Assembly (NCBI GenBank): GCA_003483565.1
Contig: DMYZ01000288.1
Span: forward strand, 790 to 16,066
Direction of reading: 5' to 3'
Origin: Prevotella sp.
Lineage (GTDB): Bacteria; Bacteroidota; Bacteroidia; Bacteroidales; Bacteroidaceae
DNA: 15,277 nt
The position numbers and the translations under genes are program-made. The notes under the pieces are model-generated. The model was not told the origin of the DNA and did no database searches. It worked only from the letters and a program-made list of their open reading frames with translations. Position 1 is the stretch's first letter; each line of letters starts with the position of its first letter. Shown here piece after piece: positions 6,675 through 13,878 of this stretch.

Positions 6675-8009
6675 ATGAATCAAGATCAACAGACATCGAT
6701 GAGCAATAAGCAAGGTAATCTCATCGCGATCATTACGATGATGTTCATTTATGCAATGATATCATTTGTAACCAACCTTGCCGCACCGATTGGTGTCATT
6801 TGGAAGAATGTTTTTGCTGACAGCGGCAGTGCTAATATGATAGGGATGCTTGGAAATGCTATGAATTTTCTGGCTTATCTCTTTATGGGTATCCCTGCTG
6901 GCAAACTTCTGACTAAAATAGGATATAAGAACACTGCTCTTGCTGGTATTGCAACAGGCTTTGTAGGTGTGTTTATTCAATTCCTTTCAGGAAAGTTTGG
7001 CGCCGATATTAGTGGCTTTATTGTTTATCTCTTCGGAGCTTTTGTTTCTGGTTTCGCTGTATGTATTTTAAATACTGTAGTAAATCCGATGCTGAACCTC
7101 TTAGGCGGTGGAGGTAACCGTGGCAACCAGCTGAACCTGATTGGTGGAACATTAAATTCTTTGTCAGGAACTCTTACTCCTATGCTGGTAGGTGCACTTA
7201 TAGGCACTGTCACAGCTAACACTAAAATGATGGATGTTAATATGGTGCTTTATATTGCCTTAGCTGTATTTGCATGCGCATTTGTTATTCTCATTTTTAT
7301 TCCAATAAAGGATCCTGAAATGGGGAAAACAACAGAAGATACAAAGTTCGAACATTCCCCTTGGGCTTTCCGCCACTTTTGCCTTGGAGTCATTGCCATA
7401 TTTGTTTATGTAGGTGTAGAAACAGGCATCCCTGGAACATTAAACTTCTACATTTCAGACACTACTCCAGGTGGTGCATGGACTAATGCCGTAGCTAATG
7501 CTGCTACCATTGGAGGATTTGTTGCCGGCACATACTGGCTATTGATGCTGGCAGGTCGTTTTATTGCCAGTTTCATTGGCGCAAAGGTTTCATCCCGAAT
7601 AATGATGATGTTTACAAATGCCTGTGGTATGATTCTGATTCTCGCAGCTATCCTTACTCCAAAATCAGTAACAACAGCAATGCCTTTGTTTACCGGTTCA
7701 TCATTTCAGATGACAACGGTTCCTTTAAGTGCTTTATTACTTGTCCTCTGCGGTCTTTGTACATCTATTATGTGGTCTTCTATTTTCAACTTGGCAACAG
7801 AAGGCTTAGGTAAATACACAGCACAGGCATCCGGAATTTTCATGATGATGGTTGTTGGTGGCGGCATTATGCCATTAATACAAAACTTCATTGCAGATCA
7901 TGCCGGTTATATGATGAGCTATGTTGTTCCATTATTGTCAATGTGTTACATGTTTATTTATGCTGTAATTGGTTGTAAGAATGTGAACAAAAATATTCCT
8001 GTAGACTAA
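6675..8009 (+). CDS. Major facilitator sugar permease (FucP/GluP-like), probably galactose/glucose
   Basis: This 444-residue protein is strongly hydrophobic throughout, consistent with about 12 membrane helices in the inner membrane. A loop at about 211-232 (IKDPEMGKTTEDTKFEHSP) separates the two six-helix halves. The first half has GIPAGKLLTKIGYK (72-85) and NPMLNLLGGGGNRGNQLNL (137-155). The second has FVYVGVETGIPG (243-254) and GRFIASFIGAKV (294-305). All fit the FucP/GluP-type sugar:H+ symporters. Its place between galM and galK (gaps of 28 and 22 bp) argues for galactose, with glucose also possible. The exact substrate and coupling ion are inferred. The glycine-rich GGGG loop in the first half resembles what I recall from Bacteroides homologues. 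Confidence 0.85.
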   Translation: MNQDQQTSMSNKQGNLIAIITMMFIYAMISFVTNLAAPIGVIWKNVFADSGSANMIGMLGNAMNFLAYLFMGIPAGKLLTKIGYKNTALAGIATGFVGVFIQFLSGKFGADISGFIVYLFGAFVSGFAVCILNTVVNPMLNLLGGGGNRGNQLNLIGGTLNSLSGTLTPMLVGALIGTVTANTKMMDVNMVLYIALAVFACAFVILIFIPIKDPEMGKTTEDTKFEHSPWAFRHFCLGVIAIFVYVGVETGIPGTLNFYISDTTPGGAWTNAVANAATIGGFVAGTYWLLMLAGRFIASFIGAKVSSRIMMMFTNACGMILILAAILTPKSVTTAMPLFTGSSFQMTTVPLSALLLVLCGLCTSIMWSSIFNLATEGLGKYTAQASGIFMMMVVGGGIMPLIQNFIADHAGYMMSYVVPLLSMCYMFIYAVIGCKNVNKNIPVD

Positions 8010-8031
8010 TCTAATTGTAAGAATAAAATAT

Positions 8032-9192
8032 ATGGATACAGAAAAAGTAAGAAACCGGTTCATTAAGCATTTTGATGGAAAGACCGGAAATATTTATATG
8101 AGTCCTGGACGAATCAATCTGATTGGCGAACATACCGATTATAATGGAGGCTTTGTTTTTCCAGGTGCAGTAGATAAAGGTATCATGACAGAAATACGTC
8201 CCAATGGAACAGACGAAGTTATGCTCTACTCTATCGATCTAAAGGACCGAGTTGATTTTAAAATTAATGATCCGGAGGGTCCTAAAGCTACATGGGCGAG
8301 ATACATCTATGGTATCGTACAGGAAATGAAAAAGTTAGGCGTTGACGTTAAAGGATTTAATGCAGCCTTTTATGGTGATGTACCTTTGGGTGCCGGCATG
8401 AGTTCATCTGCAGCTCTAGAAAGTTGTTTTGCCTTCGCTATCAATGATCTATTTGGTGATAATAAAGTTTCTAAATGGGATCTTGCATTAGCAGGACAGG
8501 CTACAGAACATAAATATATAGGTGTCAACTGTGGAATTATGGATCAGTTTGCTAGTGTCTTTGGGCAAAAAGGTAAACTTATGCGTCTAGACTGCCGCAG
8601 CAGAGAATTCCAATATTATCCTTTTGATCCACAGGGATATAAGTTAGTACTGCTGGATTCAAAAGTTAAGCACGAACTGAAAGGTTCACCCTACAATGAT
8701 CGTCGTAACAGCTGTGAAAATGTAGTAAAACATATAGCAGCCAAACATGCTGAAAGCAAATTTGAAACTTTACGCGATTGCACATGGGACCAGCTAGAGG
8801 AAGTTCGTCAAGAAGTTGGCGAAGAAGACTATACTAGGGCTCATTTTGTTCTTGGCGAAAAAGATCGTGTACTTGCTGTATGTGATGCTCTTGAAAAAGG
8901 TGATTACGAGACTGTTGGCAAGAAGATGTATGAAACTCATGAAGGCTTAAGCAAAGAATATGAAGTAAGCTGTGAAGAGCTTGATTATCTCAACAATATT
9001 GCGAAAGAAGACGGAGTTACCGGCAGCCGTATTATGGGCGGTGGTTTCGGTGGTTGCACTATCAACCTTGTCAAGGATGATAAGTATGATACTTTTATAG
9101 CTGATGCCAAAAAGCGTTTCAAGGAAAAATATGGTCATGAACCAGCTGTTTACGAGGTCATCATTTCTGATGGTTCTCATAAAGTCTGCTAA
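8032..9192 (+). CDS. galK: Galactokinase
   Basis: GalK phosphorylates alpha-D-galactose with ATP to galactose 1-phosphate, the first committed Leloir step, in the cytoplasm. The 386-residue protein shows the complete GHMP kinase set. The galactokinase signature GRINLIGEHTDYNGG (26-40) includes R27 and the sugar-binding E33, H34 and D36. The ATP-binding motif PLGAGMSSSAALE is at 118-130. GIMDQF (168-173) carries the expected catalytic base D171, and GSRIMGGGFGG at 331-341 is motif 3. The length equals that of typical bacterial GalK. It is the last gene of the operon, followed by a clear terminator. The downstream Leloir genes galT and galE are not nearby, so galactose 1-phosphate must be handled by genes elsewhere. 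Confidence 0.97.
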   Translation: MDTEKVRNRFIKHFDGKTGNIYMSPGRINLIGEHTDYNGGFVFPGAVDKGIMTEIRPNGTDEVMLYSIDLKDRVDFKINDPEGPKATWARYIYGIVQEMKKLGVDVKGFNAAFYGDVPLGAGMSSSAALESCFAFAINDLFGDNKVSKWDLALAGQATEHKYIGVNCGIMDQFASVFGQKGKLMRLDCRSREFQYYPFDPQGYKLVLLDSKVKHELKGSPYNDRRNSCENVVKHIAAKHAESKFETLRDCTWDQLEEVRQEVGEEDYTRAHFVLGEKDRVLAVCDALEKGDYETVGKKMYETHEGLSKEYEVSCEELDYLNNIAKEDGVTGSRIMGGGFGGCTINLVKDDKYDTFIADAKKRFKEKYGHEPAVYEVIISDGSHKVC

Positions 9193-9208
9193 GACCGGTC
9201 ATTCTTAA

Positions 9209-9258
9209 AAGCATATAAAAACACCCGTAATCAATAAATTACGGGTATTTTTATGCTT
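9209..9258 (+). terminator. Terminator after galK, extended imperfect hairpin
   Basis: The core is ACCCGTAAT (9223-9231) pairing with ATTACGGGT (9238-9246), loop CAATAA, then a run of five T (9248-9252). An outer pairing of AAGCAT (9209-9214) with ATGCTT (9253-9258), through an A-rich/T-rich stretch, makes the structure nearly symmetric. It separates the galactose and arabinose operons. Confidence 0.85.
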
Positions 9259-9261
9259 AAA

Positions 9262-9307
9262 AGTGTTAAAAGCACACCTGAATATATAAAAAGAAGCTTT
9301 TAATACT
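9262..9307 (+). repeat. 12-bp inverted repeat just upstream of the -7 box
   Basis: AGTGTTAAAAGC (9262-9273) and GCTTTTAATACT (9296-9307) are inverted copies agreeing at 11 of 12 positions, with a 22-bp spacer. The right arm ends one base before the TAACTTTG box. The left arm overlaps the first direct repeat. Confidence 0.55.
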
Positions 9308-9308
9308 A

Positions 9309-9316
9309 TAACTTTG
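9309..9316 (+). promoter_or_regulatory. Candidate -7 promoter element of the arabinose operon
   Basis: TAACTTTG matches the Bacteroidetes -7 consensus TAnnTTTG exactly. Transcription would start near 9321-9323, giving a leader of about 60 nt to the ATG at 9381. I see no TTG at the expected -33 distance, which would fit a promoter that needs an activator or is otherwise controlled. Confidence 0.6.
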
Positions 9317-9380
9317 GAAGAAAAGTGCTAATTTTACACCCAAACAAACAATATTATTATACCTAATAACCTCAAAGAGA

Positions 9381-10571
9381 ATGAACAACATTCATAAAAT
9401 TTTAGGAATAGGAATAACATCAACATTGATGTTATCCTGCAGTGGGGCCGGAACAAACAGTTTAACTGCATCTGGTCTGAATCCAACCGCTTTCGATTCT
9501 ACAGTAAACGGCAAAAGAACAGAGTTGATAAAACTTACCAATCACAGTGGTATGGAAGTCTGTCTGACTAATTATGGCGGACGAGTAGTAAGCATTTGTG
9601 TTCCTGACAAAAATGGAAGACCTACAGATGTAGTATGCAGCTATGATAACATCCATCAATATGCGGATACATTGAAGACTCCTTCTGACTTTGGCAGTTC
9701 TGTAGGTCGCTATGCCAACAGAATAAAAAATGCCCAGATTGTTATTAATGGTAAATTATATAAACTACGTCCTAACGATAATGGGAACATCCTGCATGGT
9801 GGTGGCAACACAGGATGGATGAACAAAGTATATGATATTACAGCAAAGACTGATTCTTCCATAACTTTTGCAATAACCTCCCCAGACGGAGATAACGGAT
9901 TTCCTGGTACAGTCAAGGCTACAGCTACTTATATCGTAAGAAACAATAATTCTCTTGACATAACATTCAAGGCAACTACAGATAAGGAAACTGTCATCAA
10001 TATGACCAATCATTCATACTTTAACTTGAATGGAGATCCTTCTAAAGAAGGTATTAATCAGGTTATGTATATTAATGCTGACAAATGGACTCCGGCAGAT
10101 TCACTTTACATTCCTACAGGTGAGATCAAGGATGTTACTGGAACTCCTATGGATTTTCGCAAACCGCATGCCATCAGTGAAACAATTACAGATACAACTT
10201 TTGATCAGATTCATAATGCACATGGATATGATCAGAACTGGTGCCTGAATACATTTAAGGATGGTAAAGGTGATTTAAAAGATGTTGCTGCCAGTCTTTA
10301 CTCTCCAATAACAGGAATTCAGTTGCAGGTCTATACCAATGAACCAGGGCTTCAAGTTTATACTGGTAATTTTCAAGGTACAGGTATCCCTTGCAAACAT
10401 GGTATTAAATATCCTAAACATGTCAGTGTATGTTTCGAAAGTCAGAAATACCCAGACTCACCTACAAAAATTGCCAGCAAAACTCCTGGATGGGAATTTT
10501 CAAATCCTTATCTCAAACCGGGACAGAAATACGAAAGTCACCTAATTTATAAGTTTTCTATAAAAAAATAA
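9381..10571 (+). CDS. Aldose 1-epimerase family lipoprotein
   Basis: This 396-residue mutarotase has a lipoprotein signal: a short basic start (MNNIHK), a hydrophobic stretch and a lipobox LMLSC with C20 as the likely lipidated residue. The residues after C20 (SGAGTNS) lack the acidic export signal seen on surface lipoproteins of Bacteroidetes, so a periplasm-facing anchor is more likely. The enzyme motifs are complete: VGRYANRI (108-115), NILHGGGNTGW (136-146), MTNHSYFNL (208-216) with the expected catalytic acid H211, GYDQN (282-286), and CFESQKYPDSP (351-361) with the base E353. It heads the arabinose operon, 38 bp before the symporter, so it probably interconverts anomers of L-arabinose (or galactose) before uptake. 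Substrate is inferred from context. Confidence 0.88.
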   Translation: MNNIHKILGIGITSTLMLSCSGAGTNSLTASGLNPTAFDSTVNGKRTELIKLTNHSGMEVCLTNYGGRVVSICVPDKNGRPTDVVCSYDNIHQYADTLKTPSDFGSSVGRYANRIKNAQIVINGKLYKLRPNDNGNILHGGGNTGWMNKVYDITAKTDSSITFAITSPDGDNGFPGTVKATATYIVRNNNSLDITFKATTDKETVINMTNHSYFNLNGDPSKEGINQVMYINADKWTPADSLYIPTGEIKDVTGTPMDFRKPHAISETITDTTFDQIHNAHGYDQNWCLNTFKDGKGDLKDVAASLYSPITGIQLQVYTNEPGLQVYTGNFQGTGIPCKHGIKYPKHVSVCFESQKYPDSPTKIASKTPGWEFSNPYLKPGQKYESHLIYKFSIKK

Positions 10572-10580
10572 CAATCTATC

Positions 10581-10611
10581 AACAATAAAAAAATCTAAAC
10601 AATAAAAAAAT
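10581..10611 (+). repeat. Duplicated A-rich leader before the symporter start
   Basis: The 14-mer AACAATAAAAAAAT occurs at 10581-10594 and again at 10598-10611, where the second copy runs into the ATG of the symporter gene (10610). Neither contains a Shine-Dalgarno sequence; A-rich leaders promote initiation in Bacteroidetes. Confidence 0.7.
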
Positions 10612-12358
10612 GAATTGGAACACAAATCACTTCGTTTGGGTTGACTGGGCAATTCTAATCATTGGTCTTTGTCTCGTAGGATGGGCAGTATACAGGTCCA
10701 TCCAAAAAGATAAGAAAAAAATGAAGGGTGCTGACAGTCAAGACTACCTTTTCGGAAAAGGAGAACCATGGTATATCATCGGTATGGCTATTTTTGCTGC
10801 TAATATCGGTTCTGAGCATCTTGTAGGTCTGGCTGGTACAGGAGCAAAAGACGGCGTTGGCATGGCACATTGGGAAATGCAAGGCTGGATGATTCTTATT
10901 CTTGGATGGCTCTTTGTTCCCTTCTATCAGTTGCTGAACAATAAACTCGGTCGTATCATCACTATGCCAGAATTTCTAAAATACCGCTATACAAAGCGTA
11001 CAGGCTCCTGGCTGAGTATCATTACCCTTGTGGCATACGTATTCACTAAAGTTAGTGTAACAGCATTCACTGGTGGTATTTTCTTCGAATATCTTCTGGG
11101 TATTCCATTCTGGTATGGAGCTTTAGGACTAATCTTTATCACCTGTATCTTCACTGTTTTCGGCGGAATGAAAGGAGTCATGACTCTTTCTTCTATTCAA
11201 ACTCCAATATTGATTATAGGCTCTTTCCTTGTCTTATTTCTTGGTCTCAACTTGCTTGGCAACGGAAGTATCACAGCCGGATGGTCTGCTATGATGGATA
11301 ATGCAAGGCAAATGCATGATGGTTTTGGTATCAATCACATGTTCCACACAAATCCGAAAGATCCAATGTATGGTGATTATCCTGGATACGTAGTATTCCT
11401 CGGTGCCTCTATCATTGGTTTTTGGTACTGGTGTACCGATCAGCATATTGTACAAAGAGTTCTTGGTCAGCGTAAAGGCGAAGATAACAGAGAAGTCATG
11501 AAGCGTGCACGCCGTGGAACTATCTGTGCCGGTTATTTTAAGATTCTTCCTTGTTTCATGTTTCTTATCCCCGGTATGATTGCGATAGCCCTTCAAAACA
11601 AAGGTGTCATCAATATGGGTACAGATCCCACTACAGGGAAACTAGTTACAGATTCAGCTTTTGCAATTATGGTTAAAAATGTGCTCCCGGTCGGTATCAA
11701 AGGTATAGTAACCATAGGCTTCGTATGTGCCCTCGTTGCTTCTCTGGCTGCATTTTTTAATAGTTGTGCCACACTTTTCACGGAAGATTTTTATAAACCA
11801 TTAAAACCCGGGAAAAGTGAGTCTCACTATGTTCTTGTCGGTCGAATTGCTACTGTAGTTGTTGTATTGCTCGGATTGGCATGGATGCCTGTCATGATGT
11901 CCATGAATACCCTTTACAGTTATCTGCAAAATATCCAGTCACTTCTGGCGCCAGCAATTGTTGCTGTATTCGTGTTAGGTATATTCTCTAAAAGAATTAC
12001 ACCAAAGGCAGGCGAATGGGGCCTTATTGGAGGCTTCTTAATAGGCATGCTACGACTTATCACTAACATTGTAACAAAGAACGGAACAGAGAATGTATTC
12101 GGTTCTTTAGGTAATAGTACTGCATGGTTCTGGCAGACAAACTGGCTTATTTTTGAATGTTGGCTACTGGTTTTCATCATGGTTATGATGTATATCATTT
12201 CATTGTTTACCAAAGCACCAACCAAGGAACAACTTGAAGCCATCACATTCTCTTCAGACTATAAAAAAGAAATTCGTGAAAGTTGGAGTGTGTGGGACAT
12301 TGCCGGTAGTTTGGGAGTTATAGTTCTCTGTGTAGCATTCTATGTTTATTTCTGGTAA
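10610..12358 (+). CDS. Sodium/solute symporter (SGLT-like), probable L-arabinose importer
   Basis: This 582-residue inner-membrane protein with many hydrophobic helices belongs to the SSS family (LeuT fold). Matches by eye to vSGLT/SGLT are AANIGSEHLVG (63-73), with His at the sugar-contacting position as in human SGLT1; TMPEFLKYRY (118-127); FWYWCTDQHIVQRVLG (271-286), where Y273 aligns with the vSGLT gate tyrosine; and ALVASLAAFFNSCATLFTEDFYK (374-396), where A377-S378 align with the Na2-site serine pair. It lies between a mutarotase lipoprotein and the AraR-like regulator followed by araD and araA, so L-arabinose is the likely substrate; a comparable symporter sits in the Bacteroides thetaiotaomicron arabinose locus as I recall it. 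Transport specificity is inferred. The length is within the family range. Confidence 0.88.
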   Translation: MNWNTNHFVWVDWAILIIGLCLVGWAVYRSIQKDKKKMKGADSQDYLFGKGEPWYIIGMAIFAANIGSEHLVGLAGTGAKDGVGMAHWEMQGWMILILGWLFVPFYQLLNNKLGRIITMPEFLKYRYTKRTGSWLSIITLVAYVFTKVSVTAFTGGIFFEYLLGIPFWYGALGLIFITCIFTVFGGMKGVMTLSSIQTPILIIGSFLVLFLGLNLLGNGSITAGWSAMMDNARQMHDGFGINHMFHTNPKDPMYGDYPGYVVFLGASIIGFWYWCTDQHIVQRVLGQRKGEDNREVMKRARRGTICAGYFKILPCFMFLIPGMIAIALQNKGVINMGTDPTTGKLVTDSAFAIMVKNVLPVGIKGIVTIGFVCALVASLAAFFNSCATLFTEDFYKPLKPGKSESHYVLVGRIATVVVVLLGLAWMPVMMSMNTLYSYLQNIQSLLAPAIVAVFVLGIFSKRITPKAGEWGLIGGFLIGMLRLITNIVTKNGTENVFGSLGNSTAWFWQTNWLIFECWLLVFIMVMMYIISLFTKAPTKEQLEAITFSSDYKKEIRESWSVWDIAGSLGVIVLCVAFYVYFW

Positions 12359-12376
12359 TTTACAGAAATTTATCAA

Positions 12377-12416
12377 TGGTAAACATAATCTGGTATAAAT
12401 CAAATTATGTTTACCA
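12377..12416 (+). promoter_or_regulatory. Perfect 13-bp inverted repeat between the symporter and regulator genes
   Basis: TGGTAAACATAAT (12377-12389) and ATTATGTTTACCA (12404-12416) are exact inverted copies with a 14-nt spacer, in the 95-bp gap 12359-12453. There is no T run after it, so it is not a standard terminator. It may be an operator for autoregulation or an RNA stem that dampens expression or sets mRNA stability within the operon. Confidence 0.6.
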
Positions 12417-12453
12417 CTCCTTATCATATAAAAGAAACTTTATCACAAAAGAT

Positions 12454-13131
12454 ATGAATGGTTTTTATAATGAGCACTCCAAAGTTCTGGTATCTGTAGA
12501 TTGCATCGTTTTTGGATTTGACGAAGACAAACTCAAGATACTAATTGGAAAAAGAAAAATGGATCCCGGCCGAGATGAATGGTCACTCTATGGGGGTTTT
12601 GTTGGTGCAGAAGAAAGTTTGGATGATGCAGCTAACAGAGTGCTCTTAAAACTTACAGGACTAAAAAAAATCTATATGAAACAGGTGGGTGCGTATGGAA
12701 AAATAGACAGAGACCCGGGAGAACGAGTTATATCTATCGCCTACTGTGCACTCATTAACGTAAAAGACTACGATGATAGTCTTCGCGAACAACATGATTT
12801 GGAGTGGACCAGCATTAAAAATCTGCCAAAACTCTATTCAGACCATAATATTATGGTAAATAATGCCATCAAGATGTTGCGTCGCAGAATAAACACAGAA
12901 CCACTCAGTTTTAATCTGCTGCCAGAACTGTTTACCCTGACACAATTGCAACATGTATATGAAGCTGTCCTCGATACAGAAATCGATAAACGCAACTTCA
13001 GAAAGAAAATAAAAGACATTGATTTTATCGAAAAGACTGAATTAATAGATAAAATAACATCTAAACGAGGAGCCGCACTATACCGCTTCAACAAGAGAGT
13101 ATATGAAGACGACCCTACCTTTAAATTATAA
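12454..13131 (+). CDS. araR: NUDIX-type transcriptional regulator, AraR-like
   Basis: The 225-residue protein has an N-terminal NUDIX fold (about 10-140) and a C-terminal winged-helix domain (about 152-216: FNLLPELFTLTQLQHVYE, DKRNFRKKI, KRGAALYRFN). The NUDIX box at 48-70 keeps the first glycine, E54, R62 and the last glycine, but the metal-binding glutamates are lost (RVLLKL in place of REUxEE), so hydrolase activity is not expected. Related Bacteroidetes regulators bind L-arabinose and control arabinose genes; that role here is inferred from similarity and from its position between the symporter and araD. I chose the ATG at 12454: the reading frame is open back to 12376, but the added 26 residues (rich in Tyr, Asn and Lys) do not resemble the family, and their DNA holds the 13-bp inverted repeat. 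araD starts 6 bp after the stop. Confidence 0.85.
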   Translation: MNGFYNEHSKVLVSVDCIVFGFDEDKLKILIGKRKMDPGRDEWSLYGGFVGAEESLDDAANRVLLKLTGLKKIYMKQVGAYGKIDRDPGERVISIAYCALINVKDYDDSLREQHDLEWTSIKNLPKLYSDHNIMVNNAIKMLRRRINTEPLSFNLLPELFTLTQLQHVYEAVLDTEIDKRNFRKKIKDIDFIEKTELIDKITSKRGAALYRFNKRVYEDDPTFKL

Positions 13132-13137
13132 GACATT

Positions 13138-13839
13138 ATGCTAGAAGAATTAAAAGAAAAGGTTTTTAAAGCCAATCTTGACTTAGTAAAACATAACTTA
13201 GTCCTCTTTACATGGGGCAATGTCTCTGGCATTGACAGGAAAAAGGGACTTGTTGTCATTAAACCATCCGGAGTGAGCTATGCCACTATGAAAGCGTCAG
13301 ATATGGTTGTTGTTGACCTTAAGACAGGCAAAGTTGTAGAAGGCGATATGAACCCATCATCTGATACCCCCACCCATCTGGTACTATATCGCAGTTTTCC
13401 AGAAATAGGAGGTGTAGTTCATACTCACTCAACTTATGCAACAGCATGGGCACAAGCAGGAAAAGACATTCCGAATATTGGTACTACCCATGCAGATTAT
13501 TTCCATGATGCTATTCCTTGCACAGACGATATGACAAAGGATATGATGGAAGAATATGAATATAATACAGGTATTGCAATCATTAATAAATTTAAAAAGA
13601 ATAATATCAACTATATTCATACTCCAGGTGTTCTTGTAAAAAATCATGGTCCTTTCACATGGGGTAAGGACCCTGATGAAGCTGTATACCATGCTGTTGT
13701 AACAGAACAAGTGGCCAAAATGGGATTCATTTCTCTCAGTGTTAATCCTGATACAACTATGAACCCACTTCTGATAGAGAAGCATTTCAGTAGAAAACAT
13801 GGTCCCAATGCTTATTATGGACAAATAAAAAAGAAATAA
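13138..13839 (+). CDS. araD: L-ribulose-5-phosphate 4-epimerase
   Basis: AraD converts L-ribulose 5-phosphate to D-xylulose 5-phosphate in the cytoplasm, feeding the pentose phosphate pathway. The 233-residue protein is a class II aldolase-type, zinc-dependent enzyme of normal length. GNVSGID (27-33), KPSGVSY (42-48) and SSD (74-76) form the phosphate-binding region. Zinc ligands are expected to be H95 and H97 (VHTHSTYATAW) and H170 (KNHGPF). D76 and D120 (THADYF) match the catalytic-site acids of E. coli AraD, and HGPNAYYGQ (221-229) holds the conserved tyrosine near the C terminus. It starts 6 bp after the regulator stop, so the two are translated from one message; araA follows after 39 bp. 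Confidence 0.95.
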   Translation: MLEELKEKVFKANLDLVKHNLVLFTWGNVSGIDRKKGLVVIKPSGVSYATMKASDMVVVDLKTGKVVEGDMNPSSDTPTHLVLYRSFPEIGGVVHTHSTYATAWAQAGKDIPNIGTTHADYFHDAIPCTDDMTKDMMEEYEYNTGIAIINKFKKNNINYIHTPGVLVKNHGPFTWGKDPDEAVYHAVVTEQVAKMGFISLSVNPDTTMNPLLIEKHFSRKHGPNAYYGQIKKK

Positions 13840-13878
13840 GTCAACTTAAATTATAATAATATAAAAACTAATAACACA

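Larger units (their letters stand above)
9259..9340 (+). promoter_or_regulatory. Two 20-bp direct repeats flanking the arabinose operon promoter (candidate operators)
   Basis: AAAAGTGTTAAAAGCACACC (9259-9278) and AAAAGTGCTAATTTTACACC (9321-9340) agree at 15 of 20 positions, with conserved ends AAAAGTG and ACACC. Each has a partial dyad GTG-N9-CAC (9263-9277 and 9325-9339). One copy lies upstream of the -7 box and the other starts about where transcription should begin, a common arrangement for repressor sites. The binding protein is unknown; the AraR-like regulator of this operon is the natural candidate. Confidence 0.45.

Noticed and set aside
12376..12453. Longer start for the AraR-like regulator at the ATG at 12376
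   Set aside because: The extra 26 residues are not like the family N terminus, and the stretch contains the perfect 13-bp inverted repeat, which suits non-coding DNA better.
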